Positions 25,472 to 34,299 of a stretch of DNA of 64,000 nt are shown here, piece after piece (within the stretch, counting starts at the first letter, position 1; each line of letters begins with the position of its first letter). Under the pieces are notes generated by a model. It saw nothing but the letters and a program-made list of their open reading frames with translations, had not been told where the DNA came from and made no database searches. Made by a program: the position numbers and the translations under genes. Origin of the DNA: Caldicellulosiruptor naganoensis (lineage in GTDB: Bacteria; Bacillota; Thermoanaerobacteria; Caldicellulosiruptorales; Caldicellulosiruptoraceae); assembly GCF_026914285.1 (NCBI RefSeq), contig NZ_CP113864.1:1767001-1831000 (forward strand). Reading direction: 5' to 3'.

Positions 25472-28400
25472 TTAAACTATATCCCTTTTTACCCTCATCA
25501 AACTATTGAACAAAAACGGCAGCAGGAAAAATGCAAGCAGAACAAGGCCTATCACAACGCAGATTGAAACCTGCATAAGCGTTAAAATCCCAGATGGCAG
25601 CATTGCCGCAAATGTGCCGGCTAAAATTATCACCGCTGATGTTACAACATGACCAATATTTGCTGAGGTAAGCTTTAATGCCTCTGAAAGCTCTAAATTC
25701 TTATATTCGTAAAACCTTATCAGCAAAAATACGCTGTAGTCTATACCCAAAGCTAAGAACACAACAAAGGTGAAAAATGGCACTGCCCAGTTGAGTGCTT
25801 CGTACTTGAATATTCCTTTGAAAATCATCTCTGTTATAGAGAGTGCAAGGTAGTAGTCGACAAAAACTATCACTACCATTATTGCAGCATTAAAGATTGA
25901 CCTAGAAATTAGGAACATGAGAATAAAGATGCTTATTATCATTATTAGTCTCAAAGTCTTAAAATCTTTAAAATAAATGCTCTTCAAATCATGGTTTGAA
26001 GATGATATCCCACCAACTCCTACCGACACAAACTTTGTGTTTATAAACTCTAAAGAGTTATTTAAAACCTTTTCCACATTATCAACAATATCAATTGCCT
26101 TGTTTGTATACGGATTTGTGTCAAGAATCAAGATTATCTTTGTTATTGTTCTATCTTTGTTCATATATGAATCTAAAGCCTTTTTGAAGCTACTGCTTTT
26201 TATAGCCTCTGGTGGGACGTAAAAGATGTTTGTTGTTTTGTATCCTTCAAAATAACCCTTCATACTCTGCATAGAATTAGCCATCTTGTTAAGTGCATCA
26301 GAAATCTGCAAAAGCGCTGATTTTAAGCTTGTAAACCCTGTCTGAAGTTCATCAACTTTTTTTAGAATCTGTTCTTTTTGTTTGTCAAATTCCTGAATTT
26401 TTGAATACATAAGGTTTACACCTGAGATTATTTGCTTTTGACCTTTGTCAATTTGATAGTAGCCACTTAGAACCTTCCCTTGAGCATCTGCAAGCTGTTT
26501 TGAAGCTGAAGCTATGCTATTCATAGAATTTGAAATAAGCTTCAGAGCTTTGTCAGCTTCATTTATCTGGGCTGAAATCTTTTCATATTCAGAAGAAAAC
26601 TCTTTTAACTTTGGAGCAAACTTATTTGCTTCAGTTTCAATTTTTGATAAAATCTCAGATGCCATAATATAATTGATATCCCTTGAGATTTCCGGATACT
26701 TATTTGAAAGTGCTTTTAAATTGTTATTTGCAGTATCAATACCCGTCAATAAAAGTTCAATTTGATTTACATCAAATCCCTGTAATTCAATTTTTATCTT
26801 ATTTATTGATCTTGTATACTCAGAATAAAACTCTTTAAATCCTTCAGACAGCTTACTGCTCCCAATTGAAAGCTTATTAAGACCATCATTTATCTTCTTA
26901 GAACCATTTAACCCCTGTTCAAATCCACTATTTAGTTTTTCCAAAGAAATTTTCAATTCATATACACCATTCTCAAGCTGTGAAATACCAGTTACAAGTT
27001 TTTGAACATCAAATTCTTTTGTTGACATACTTAAATTTTTGTTTATATTCTCAATTGCATTGTTAACTTTCAAAAGACCATCTCTCAAACTATCAATACC
27101 TTTTATAACAGTATCTGCTTGGTTTGACAAAGTAAATTGTTTTATAATCTCCCCTTGTGGTCTTGTGACTGAATACACATCTTTTATACCATTTTGCTTA
27201 CTCAATATTTCAGTTATTTTTTCAATGTCAGATAATGCGTCAGAAGTTGCTAAACTTTTATTAGATTTCAAATATATGGTAACAGGAAATGTCTTTCCGC
27301 TGCTGAAGTTTTTTGAAATTAAGTTAAATCCTTTTACAGATTTGTATTTTTCAGAAAGTTCGTTTAATGTGTTGAATGACAAATCGCCTCTGACTGATAA
27401 GAGAAAAGGTATTAAGATTAATATCATTGTTGTCAACACCACATAAGGATATTTAGTCGAAAGTCTTGCAGCAGTTTCCCAGAGTCTGCTATGGGTGTGC
27501 TGTATTTCTTTATTAAATGGCCAGAAAAGATTTTTACCAAAAATTTTGAGTACAGTAGGAACCAGTGTCAAAAGCACAAGTAAAAGCACAAGCACACTTA
27601 CTGCAATTGCTGACATTGCCTTGAAAAAGTTAAAAGACGCTGCTGCAAAAGCCGCAAAACCTGTAAAAACCGCAAGACAGCTAAATACCACTGTTTTTCC
27701 TGCTGTTTTAAACGTTGTTATTATTGCATCATCAACATCTTTCCCATTTGCAAGCTCTTCTCTGAACCTTGAAATAATCAATAGATTATAATCCGTCCCA
27801 ATTCCAAATAGGGATACAACTATAAATGTTCTTGTAAAAGTATTGATTGGAAAATTAAACTTATCTGCCAAATGTCCAACTATGCTAAGCGAAATTAAAA
27901 ACGAAACACCAACTGTTAAAAGTGAAACAATTGGTGTGATAGGTGAGCGGAAAACAAGAACTAACACAACAATTATAAATACAATAGTGATGATATCTGT
28001 TTTTTTAACTCCATCTTCTGAAGCTTTTACAAAGTCTTGGGTAATTAAATCTCCACCTGTTAGATACACTTCTAAACTCTTTGGTTTTTGAACAGAATCT
28101 ATAAACTTATAAATATCATTTCTTATTTCAATAATTTCTCTTCTTGACTTGTCTACTTGAATGCTTGCAAGGACAACCTTGTTGTTGCTTGATACGTAGT
28201 AGTTCTTTAACTCTGGATTCATAAAATGAGATGAAATATTTTCAATGTTGTATCTTTCTTTGCTATTGCCAAGTCCATAAATTATTTTCTTGATTGCTTC
28301 AATATCTTTATTCGAAAGACCATTTTTGTCATAAAATACAATTGCTATTGTTGAAAGCTTTTTATCCTTTGGCACTCCCTGATACTCTTTTTCTAATACT

Positions 28401-28552
28401 GCTGCAACTTGAGATGGGTATTCATGACCAATTTTAGGTTCACCTTTGAGTCGAACTATTTTATTTATATCTGGCATAGTAACTACAAATATAACTGTTA
28501 AAATTACCCATATAATAGTGCTTAGCCACGGACGTTTTAAAATTACTCTCAC
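25472..28552 (-). CDS. MMPL/RND-superfamily transporter with long coiled-coil extracellular domain
   Basis: About 1026 residues, twelve predicted membrane helices in two halves. Each half has an MMPL block: FGIGTDYNLLIISRFREEL near 255 and LGIDYSVFLLIRFYEYKN near 930, with the Asp-Tyr pair that carries proton translocation in the family. Between residues about 380 and 770 is a long extracytoplasmic segment with heptad-like helices and small-G spacing (GLNGSKKINDGLNKL, DKGQKQIISGVNLMYSKI), as in YhgE/YdgH-type proteins of Firmicutes. The GTG at 28552 fits GAGGTG better than the one at 28561. The promoter carries a tandem dyad suggesting TetR-type control. The cargo is unknown; lipids or exported peptides are usual guesses. 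Confidence 0.9.
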   Translation of the reverse strand: MRVILKRPWLSTIIWVILTVIFVVTMPDINKIVRLKGEPKIGHEYPSQVAAVLEKEYQGVPKDKKLSTIAIVFYDKNGLSNKDIEAIKKIIYGLGNSKERYNIENISSHFMNPELKNYYVSSNNKVVLASIQVDKSRREIIEIRNDIYKFIDSVQKPKSLEVYLTGGDLITQDFVKASEDGVKKTDIITIVFIIVVLVLVFRSPITPIVSLLTVGVSFLISLSIVGHLADKFNFPINTFTRTFIVVSLFGIGTDYNLLIISRFREELANGKDVDDAIITTFKTAGKTVVFSCLAVFTGFAAFAAASFNFFKAMSAIAVSVLVLLLVLLTLVPTVLKIFGKNLFWPFNKEIQHTHSRLWETAARLSTKYPYVVLTTMILILIPFLLSVRGDLSFNTLNELSEKYKSVKGFNLISKNFSSGKTFPVTIYLKSNKSLATSDALSDIEKITEILSKQNGIKDVYSVTRPQGEIIKQFTLSNQADTVIKGIDSLRDGLLKVNNAIENINKNLSMSTKEFDVQKLVTGISQLENGVYELKISLEKLNSGFEQGLNGSKKINDGLNKLSIGSSKLSEGFKEFYSEYTRSINKIKIELQGFDVNQIELLLTGIDTANNNLKALSNKYPEISRDINYIMASEILSKIETEANKFAPKLKEFSSEYEKISAQINEADKALKLISNSMNSIASASKQLADAQGKVLSGYYQIDKGQKQIISGVNLMYSKIQEFDKQKEQILKKVDELQTGFTSLKSALLQISDALNKMANSMQSMKGYFEGYKTTNIFYVPPEAIKSSSFKKALDSYMNKDRTITKIILILDTNPYTNKAIDIVDNVEKVLNNSLEFINTKFVSVGVGGISSSNHDLKSIYFKDFKTLRLIMIISIFILMFLISRSIFNAAIMVVIVFVDYYLALSITEMIFKGIFKYEALNWAVPFFTFVVFLALGIDYSVFLLIRFYEYKNLELSEALKLTSANIGHVVTSAVIILAGTFAAMLPSGILTLMQVSICVVIGLVLLAFFLLPFLFNSLMRVKRDIV

Positions 28553-28586
28553 ACACCTCACCTCTTTTTAAAATATTACACAGCCT

Positions 28587-28629
28587 ATTTTAACATATGC
28601 ACTGACCAAACGTCAATGACTAAAAGTCA
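28587..28629 (-). promoter_or_regulatory. MMPL promoter overlapped by a tandem TGAC-N5-GTCA operator
   Basis: On the minus strand TTGACG (28616-28611), 18-base spacer, TAAAAT (28592-28587). Two dyads TGACCAAACGTCA (28603-28615) and TGACTAAAAGTCA (28617-28629) sit 14 bases apart, covering the -35 and upstream. This is the layout of a repressor operator, probably TetR-like, since MMPL genes are often so controlled. No regulator gene of that kind is in the window. Confidence 0.7.
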
Positions 28630-28645
28630 ATTTAAAAATTAAATA

Positions 28646-28686
28646 AAAAGCTTTTGTGAAGGTCTTTGCCTTCACAAAAGCTTTAT
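28646..28686 (-). terminator. Intrinsic terminator downstream of the lipoprotein gene, copied from tyrS
   Basis: The stem 28646-28662 with 28669-28686 (AAAAGCTTTTGTGAAGG / CCTTCACAAAAGCTTT) followed by T-rich sequence on the minus strand. It closely resembles the tyrS terminator at 30163-30199. Confidence 0.8.
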
Positions 28687-28732
28687 CTTTACAAACTTGA
28701 GTTTACCAACCTGCAAAAAATTACATCGCCAA
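28672..28732 (-). pseudogene. Duplicated 3' end of tyrS
   Basis: On the minus strand the sequence reads GGCGATGT, an irregular A/T stretch, then codons for QVGKLKFVKIKLL and a stop (TGA), the same C-terminus as tyrS at 30187. Wobble positions differ, so it is an old copy. It begins at the stop codon of the lipoprotein gene. The copy includes the terminator. Confidence 0.8.
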
Positions 28733-29488
28733 TCAATACTCTATTCCAGCTTCTTCAGCAAAACTTTTCAAAGACTCCTCAGTCTCTTTCCTCGACTTCT
28801 CCAGCATTATCTCATAATCCTTCTTCCACTGCTCAACATCTCCCCTGTCTATATCATTCCTTTTCGCATGTATCTTCCCCTCTTCAGTGTTAAAAAACCA
28901 TTTCTCTTTTATCTTCCAGTCATATTGCACATTCAATAACTTCGGTCTAATGTCGAGTGTAAACTCTTTATATCTTTTCCATACTTCTCTCCAATTTTGT
29001 GGATTTTCCCTCAGTTCCTTCAACAAGCCCTCATACACCTTTATCGCTTCCATTGCAAGCTCTTCTCTACTCTTCCATTCAAGAATATACAACTCACTAT
29101 ATTTTTCTGGATGTTCTGCTATATCTTTAGAGGTTCTCTTCCAAGAATCAGAATAATAAAAATCAGCTAAAGCAGAACTTGAAGCCAATATAATACCATA
29201 CAGTTCTTTTATACGCTTATCAGTAAATCTGTCTGTAGGGTCACTGTATACTGCAGTATCAACATCTTCTTTTTGCTGATTCTCAGTTAAATTCTGGTTA
29301 TCTTGATTGACATCTGTTATATTCCCCTCTCTCTCCGCCTGTTCTGATGCCAATACCACCTTCTGAGCTCCTGCATCAACACCTTTGCCTGTACCTGCCT
29401 TCCCTCTATATATCGCACAACCTATACCTGCACAACCAGCAAATATAAATGTGCATACCAACACCAATATAATCACTTTTCGCCTCAT
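28733..29488 (-). CDS. Putative lipoprotein, unknown function
   Basis: 251 residues starting MRRKVIILVLVCTFIFAGC, a signal peptide ending in a lipobox-like FAGC, so Cys19 may be lipid-modified. A low-complexity linker (about 30-75, Gln/Asn/Asp-rich) is followed by an alpha-helical domain rich in Lys, Glu, Trp and Tyr (YYSDSWKRTSKDIAEHPEKY, NPQNWREVWKRYKEF, EQWKKDYEIMLEKSRKE). No known motif was recognised. It starts after AGGGGAGATATAA. It lies between two tyrS tails and beside an amidase remnant. Confidence 0.7.
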   Translation of the reverse strand: MRRKVIILVLVCTFIFAGCAGIGCAIYRGKAGTGKGVDAGAQKVVLASEQAEREGNITDVNQDNQNLTENQQKEDVDTAVYSDPTDRFTDKRIKELYGIILASSSALADFYYSDSWKRTSKDIAEHPEKYSELYILEWKSREELAMEAIKVYEGLLKELRENPQNWREVWKRYKEFTLDIRPKLLNVQYDWKIKEKWFFNTEEGKIHAKRNDIDRGDVEQWKKDYEIMLEKSRKETEESLKSFAEEAGIEY

Positions 29489-29525
29489 TTATATCTCCCC
29501 TCTTTTCTTCTTTTAACCTCTCTTG

Positions 29526-29988
29526 CTAATTTGAACTTATCCTATATAAGATTACCCAGTTCATGGGTAATGTGTCTTTATTTAAGTACTCGCGGAAACA
29601 CCTACCAGAATAGAAATACTCTGGTGTAGTGGAATGTTGTGCGCACAAAAGATCTGTTGCTGTCTTACTAACTATTACCTGTGAATGATAAGCTTCGCAG
29701 TTATCATATCGTACATGTTGAACAATATCCCCCTCTTTTAAAAACCCTAATACTACACTGCTATATCTCTCCAATGCATACCATACAGGATATATTCTCA
29801 TCTGATACGCTCTGTTTCTTCCGGCACCATTTAAATTGCCCCAGTGCTGCCTAAAATAATTCGCACCCGTCCACGTTGTAGTTCGGTTTGTTGATGTCCG
29901 GTAAAACCAGTAGTTAACATTACCTTCTATCCCCGAAGATTAGGTTACAAAGGGCAAAAATAATAATTTTAATTACCACAGACAACAC
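29526..29988 (-). pseudogene. Remnant of an exported Amidase_6-type protein
   Basis: The readable frame from about 29945 to 29526 has NVNYWFYRTSTN, TTTWTGANYFRQHWGN, then GDIVQHVRYDNCEAYHSQVIV and LLCAQHSTTPEYF, matching the second half of the Amidase_6 (putative amidase) domain with its His. The N-terminal half, where the catalytic Cys motif (DCTNFVSQ-like) should be, is missing. A GTG at 29988 opens a hydrophobic stretch (VVIKIIIFALCNLIFG) in another frame, perhaps the old signal peptide. An internal deletion is the likely cause. Confidence 0.65.
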
Positions 29989-30162
29989 TTTTTCTTTAGT
30001 TCAAATTAAAACTTTTTATAACAATGTTACTCTTTTAACTATTTATTTACTTTTACTATATAACAACAACAATAACAATAACAATATGCAAACTGCCTAA
30101 ATTTTTATTTAGAAGCTTATAACATTGTAACAAAATACAACCATTGTTTTATGCAAAATAAA

Positions 30163-30199
30163 AAAGCTTTTGCAAAGGAAAAACCTTTACAAAAGCTTT
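30163..30199 (-). terminator. Intrinsic terminator of the tyrS transcript
   Basis: The stem 30163-30178 with 30184-30199 (AAAGCTTTTGCAAAGG / CCTTTACAAAAGCTTT) then a T run on the minus strand. The tyrS stop codon lies inside the stem. Confidence 0.85.
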
Positions 30200-31386
30200 A
30201 TCTTCACAAATTTTAACTTGCCTACCTGCAAAACATCGCCGTTTTGAAGTTCAATGTCAAGTTCATTTACCTTCTCACCGTTGAGTTTAACAGCACCGCT
30301 TTTTATAAGCCTCATTCCCTCGCTTGTAGAGGAGCAAAGTTTATTTTCTACCATAAACCTTGGCAGGTAAACCTTGGGACTCTCAAGTTCAACCTCTGGA
30401 ATGTTATCTGGTATGTCTTTTTTCTGGAACACTCTTATAAATTCTTCTTCAGCCTTTTTTGCTGCCTCTTCGCCATGGTATAGCTTTACTATTTCTCTTG
30501 CAAGTCTCATTTTTGCATCTCTTGGATGCAAAGTCCCTTCTTCAAGCTTTCTCTTTATCTCCTCAATCTCTTCTGGCTCAACATCAGTTGTGAGCTCATA
30601 GTATGAAATCATAACCTCATCAGGGATTGACATCACTTTTCCATACATTACATTTGGTGGCTCGTTTATACCAATGTAATTGCCAAGGCTTTTGCTCATT
30701 TTGTTGACTCCATCTGTACCAACCAAGATTGGCATCAAAAGTGCAACCTGGATTGTTTTGCATCCATACTCCTTTTGCAGTGTCCTTCCCATAAGTATAT
30801 TAAACTTTTGCTCAGTTGCGCCAAGCTCAACGTCAGCTTCAATCACAACAGAGTCATAACCTTGCATAAGCGGGTAGAAGAACTCATGTATAGAAAGTGG
30901 CAAGTTCTTCTCCATTCGCTGGCGAAAAGTCTCTCGCTCTAACATTCTTGCAACTGTGTATTTTGATGCAAGGTTTATAACATCCAAGAAGTTCATGGGT
31001 TCAAGCCATTCACTGTTATATCTTATTGTGGTCTTTTGCGGGTCAAGAATCTTTAAAACCTGCTGTTTGAAAGGCTCTGCATTTTTTTGAACCTCTTCTT
31101 TTGTAAGCTGTTTTCTTGTCTCTGTTTTACCAGTTGGGTCACCAATCATTGCAGTAAAATCGCCAATTATCAAAATTATGTTGTGCCCCAAATCCTGAAG
31201 CTGTTTGAGTTTTCTCAAAACAACAGCGTGCCCAAGATGAACATCTGGAACATTCGGGTCAAGGCCAAGTTTTATGTTTAATGGTCTGTCTTGCTTTAGC
31301 TTTTCAATGAGCTCTTCTTCAGTAATTATCTCAGCTGCGCCTTTTTTGAAAACTTTGAGCTGGTGTTCTATGTCCATCTGCCACAT
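30187..31386 (-). CDS. tyrS: Tyrosyl-tRNA synthetase
   Basis: Class I aminoacyl-tRNA synthetase charging tRNA-Tyr. 399 residues: Rossmann fold with the HIGH-type motif as HLGHAVVLRKL near residue 52, KMSKSLGNYIG near 235, and a C-terminal S4 RNA-binding domain (about 335-399, SSTSEGMRLIKSGAVKLNGE). This is the TyrRS-II (TyrZ-like) form judging by DPNVPDVHLGH. The ATG follows AAAGGGGAAG; a second ATG three codons in is possible. It lies 18 bases downstream of murJ in the same direction, and no T-box leader is present. Confidence 0.96.
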   Translation of the reverse strand: MWQMDIEHQLKVFKKGAAEIITEEELIEKLKQDRPLNIKLGLDPNVPDVHLGHAVVLRKLKQLQDLGHNIILIIGDFTAMIGDPTGKTETRKQLTKEEVQKNAEPFKQQVLKILDPQKTTIRYNSEWLEPMNFLDVINLASKYTVARMLERETFRQRMEKNLPLSIHEFFYPLMQGYDSVVIEADVELGATEQKFNILMGRTLQKEYGCKTIQVALLMPILVGTDGVNKMSKSLGNYIGINEPPNVMYGKVMSIPDEVMISYYELTTDVEPEEIEEIKRKLEEGTLHPRDAKMRLAREIVKLYHGEEAAKKAEEEFIRVFQKKDIPDNIPEVELESPKVYLPRFMVENKLCSSTSEGMRLIKSGAVKLNGEKVNELDIELQNGDVLQVGKLKFVKIKLL

Positions 31387-31404
31387 CTTCCCCTTTCTAT
31401 ATTT

Positions 31405-32961
31405 TTATATTCCAAGTCTTTCTTTTACCATCTTTACAAGCCAGTTTGCCTCTTCAACTTTAAAAAGATAAATCAATCCTGCATAAATTGCCATACCAAG
31501 TACAATAGCTATTAAAGTGTAAAGAGAAAAAGGAGCAAAGTGCATATTTAAGTTTATAAACCTTTGCTTAAAAAGATATACAAAAATGCCCATTATTAAA
31601 CTTGCAATGAGCGATTTTAAAAGCACACTCGCAATTCTCTTCCAACCAATTGCCCCAAGCTTTTTGCGAAGAGAGATAAACAAAAGCACCGTTGCAATAT
31701 AGTTTGCAGAGGCAAAGGCCATTGCCGCACCTGTGTGTTTAAACTTGTGAATAAAGATTATATCAAGCACAATATTACAAGCTATTGCAATGACACCATT
31801 TTTCACAGCTGTTTTTGAATCCTTTAGCACATAAAGCGTTCTGTTCAAAATGTCTCTCAAACCTAAACCCACAAATCCTAAACAGTAAAACATGAGTGGT
31901 GATGCCGTAAGCATTGTAGAATAGGCTGTAAAATTTCCTCTCTGGTAAATTAGCCTTGTTATCTCTTTTGAGAGTATCATGCCACCTACTGCAAATGGCA
32001 TCATAAGAAGAATAATTGAGTTTACTGAAGACACAAAAAATTTTCTGAAATTTTCTTTATCGCCCTTTGCTTGAAGGTTTGAAAGTGTTGAAAATGCTAA
32101 AACCGAGATAGATGAAGAAAAAACACCAACTACCATGTCATTGAGCTTCCCAGCATATGCAACCGCAGCAACAGCACCACTGCTCGTCCCTGTCAAAAGA
32201 TACCTATCAATAAACGTGTAAACCTGTGCCATGCTGCTGCTTATAAAAACAGGAAAAGAGAATTTTATCATGTTTATAATGTTTCTATCCTTCAATCCAA
32301 CTACAGGATAGAATTTAAATCCGTATTTTTTGGCATTGTATAGCTGATAGACAAGGCTCAAAAAATACCCAAAGACAAAACCAAATGCAACAATGTATAT
32401 ATCTATCTTCTTAAAATTTCCAAAATATGATAAAAATATAGCAACAAAGATTGCAAGATTAAACGGAATGCTTGACAAAACTGGTTTTATAAAATTGCCA
32501 TTTGCCTGAAGAAATCCTTGTAAAATGTTTGCAGAACTTGTAAATAGTATCATAAATATGGTTATTTTAAGTAACCTTGATGCATAAAATATCTGTTCGC
32601 TTTTACTTGCATGTACTTGAAGTAAAATGAGCTGTTTTGAAAAGATAAAACCTAAAATTGCTATAATGCTCGATGCAAGAAGTAATGTATTTATAACACT
32701 ATTTGTAAATCTTACTCCCTCATCTTCACCTTTTTTCTCTCTAATCTCAGTATAAAATGGAATAAATGAAGTTGAAAATGCAGCAAACACAGAAGCAAAA
32801 AGTATATTTGGAAGCTGCAGGGCCAAAGGGAAAGCATCTGCTTTTATACTGGTGCCAAACCTTGCACCAAACGCTACCTCTCTAATAAAACCTATTAGTT
32901 TTGTTAAAACTGTTACAGCAAAAAGTTGCAATGCTATCTTTGTTGCCTTCTTGAACTGCAA
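31405..32961 (-). CDS. murJ: Lipid II flippase MurJ
   Basis: MOP-superfamily flippase moving undecaprenyl-linked peptidoglycan precursor across the membrane. 518 residues with about 14 membrane helices, starting FKKATKIALQLFAVTVLTKL, and the family FGARFGTSIKADAFPLALQLP with the central-cavity Arg and Asp residues near 35. Length and motif order are typical of MviN/MurJ. It lies between mtaD and tyrS. Confidence 0.93.
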   Translation of the reverse strand: MQFKKATKIALQLFAVTVLTKLIGFIREVAFGARFGTSIKADAFPLALQLPNILFASVFAAFSTSFIPFYTEIREKKGEDEGVRFTNSVINTLLLASSIIAILGFIFSKQLILLQVHASKSEQIFYASRLLKITIFMILFTSSANILQGFLQANGNFIKPVLSSIPFNLAIFVAIFLSYFGNFKKIDIYIVAFGFVFGYFLSLVYQLYNAKKYGFKFYPVVGLKDRNIINMIKFSFPVFISSSMAQVYTFIDRYLLTGTSSGAVAAVAYAGKLNDMVVGVFSSSISVLAFSTLSNLQAKGDKENFRKFFVSSVNSIILLMMPFAVGGMILSKEITRLIYQRGNFTAYSTMLTASPLMFYCLGFVGLGLRDILNRTLYVLKDSKTAVKNGVIAIACNIVLDIIFIHKFKHTGAAMAFASANYIATVLLFISLRKKLGAIGWKRIASVLLKSLIASLIMGIFVYLFKQRFINLNMHFAPFSLYTLIAIVLGMAIYAGLIYLFKVEEANWLVKMVKERLGI

Positions 32962-33009
32962 TTCATGTTCCTTCCTTTCATTTTCAAAAAGGTTTCAAAA
33001 AAGGTTTTA

Positions 33010-34296
33010 TCATATGCTTTCTTTTAAAACCTTCTCAATACTCTTAATCTCTTTAACTAATGACTCTTCATCAATTGTTAAAAGCTTTCCATCCATGTAT
33101 AAAATCTTACCGTCAACAATTGTAGCAAAAACATTTGAAGGATTGCTGCTATAAACGATGTTTGAAATAGGATTGTAGCAAGGAAGCATATTTAAATCAT
33201 CTGCTTTAATGAGTACAATATCGGCTGAATAACCTTCCTGTAGCCTACCTGTGTTGTGAATACCTGCTGAGGCTGCAGCATTTACAGTTGCCATTTTCAA
33301 AACCTCTTGTGCTTTCAATATTTCAGGAAGCTTGTACATTCCTTTTTCCAAAAGTGCTGCAATGTGAATCTCTTCTAATATATTGAGGTTGTTATTGCTT
33401 GCTGCAGAATCTGTGCCAATTGCAACATTAACACCCGATTTAATCAAATTAAAAACTGGAGCAAATCCATTGCCAAGCTTTAGATTGCTTGTTGGATTGT
33501 AAACAGCTGTGACACCATTTTCAGCTAAAATCTCAATGTCCTCGTCATCAACATATACACAGTGGGCTGCAACACATGGTCTTGTAAAAAGCCCTGCTTT
33601 TTGGCACAGTTTTACAGGCGACATATCGTATTTTTCATAACACTGGTTTACCTCATCTTCAGATTCGCTTAGGTGTATCATTATCCCTGTGTTAAATTCT
33701 TCTGATAGCTCAACAACTTTTTCAAGCAGCTCATATGAGCAGGTATACACAGAATGAGGTCCAAAGAAAACCTTTATCTTGTCGCTTGAATAATTATAAA
33801 TCAATTCTTTTGTCTCATCAAGTCGCTGCTGCTGTCTTTCATCTGTTTGAAGTCCCCTTGACAAAACAGCCTTGATTCCAGTTTCAAGAACTGCTTTTGC
33901 TGTCATATCTTCATGAAAGTACATGTCAAAAAACATTGTTGTTCCACATTTTAGCATCTCAGCAATACCAAGCAAAGAGGAATAGTAAACTATCTCTTTT
34001 GTAAGCCTGCCCTCAGCAGGAAAAATCTTTTCAAAAAGCCACTCATATAAAGGTAGGTCGTCTGCATAAGAGCGCAGAATAGTCTGTCCACAGTGTGTGT
34101 GGGCATTTATAAACCCCGGCAGAGCAATGAGATTTTCTGCATCTATCACTTTGGTGGAAGGTATTTTTTCTTTAGGTAGTTCTATCCCTTCAGATATTCT
34201 TGATATTTTGCCATTTTCAATCAAAATATCTCCTTTTAAAATTTCATTTTCACTGTTAAGAGTTATAATAGTTGCACTTTTTATTAACAAATCCAT
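33010..34296 (-). CDS. mtaD: 5'-methylthioadenosine/S-adenosylhomocysteine deaminase
   Basis: Amidohydrolase of the TrzN/SsnA/MtaD group, deaminating SAH, MTA or adenosine to the inosine compound. 428 residues: metal-binding HTHCGQTILRSYADDLPL near 66, HLSES near 213, HCVYVDDED near 248, catalytic GTDSAASNNNLNILEE near 298. It is adjacent to ahcY (start three bases after its stop), which fits SAH recycling. Specificity between SAH, MTA and adenosine cannot be fixed from sequence. Confidence 0.9.
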   Translation of the reverse strand: MDLLIKSATIITLNSENEILKGDILIENGKISRISEGIELPKEKIPSTKVIDAENLIALPGFINAHTHCGQTILRSYADDLPLYEWLFEKIFPAEGRLTKEIVYYSSLLGIAEMLKCGTTMFFDMYFHEDMTAKAVLETGIKAVLSRGLQTDERQQQRLDETKELIYNYSSDKIKVFFGPHSVYTCSYELLEKVVELSEEFNTGIMIHLSESEDEVNQCYEKYDMSPVKLCQKAGLFTRPCVAAHCVYVDDEDIEILAENGVTAVYNPTSNLKLGNGFAPVFNLIKSGVNVAIGTDSAASNNNLNILEEIHIAALLEKGMYKLPEILKAQEVLKMATVNAAASAGIHNTGRLQEGYSADIVLIKADDLNMLPCYNPISNIVYSSNPSNVFATIVDGKILYMDGKLLTIDEESLVKEIKSIEKVLKESI

Positions 34297-34299
34297 TTT

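Larger units (their letters stand above)
25080..25880 (-). repeat. Three-copy intergenic unit, copy 3, with the end of the MMPL gene
   Basis: Matches 18840-19660 almost base for base between about 25180 and 25830 and copy 1 at lower similarity. On the minus strand the order is MMPL gene end, terminator, promoter, leader of about 230 bases, hairpin, small exported-protein gene. In the leader a 10-base pairing ATTTGCATAT / ATATGCAAAT flanks a 25-base loop in copies 2 and 3, and a perfect 10-base dyad TGGTATACCA follows it. Confidence 0.85.

Noticed and set aside
30062-30086. Short AAC/AAT-rich tract as a CRISPR or satellite repeat
   Set aside because: Simple low-complexity triplets of about 25 bases without spacers; no repeat-spacer array anywhere in the window.
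31387-31404. T-box leader for tyrS
   Set aside because: Only 18 bases separate it from murJ; there is no room for a leader.
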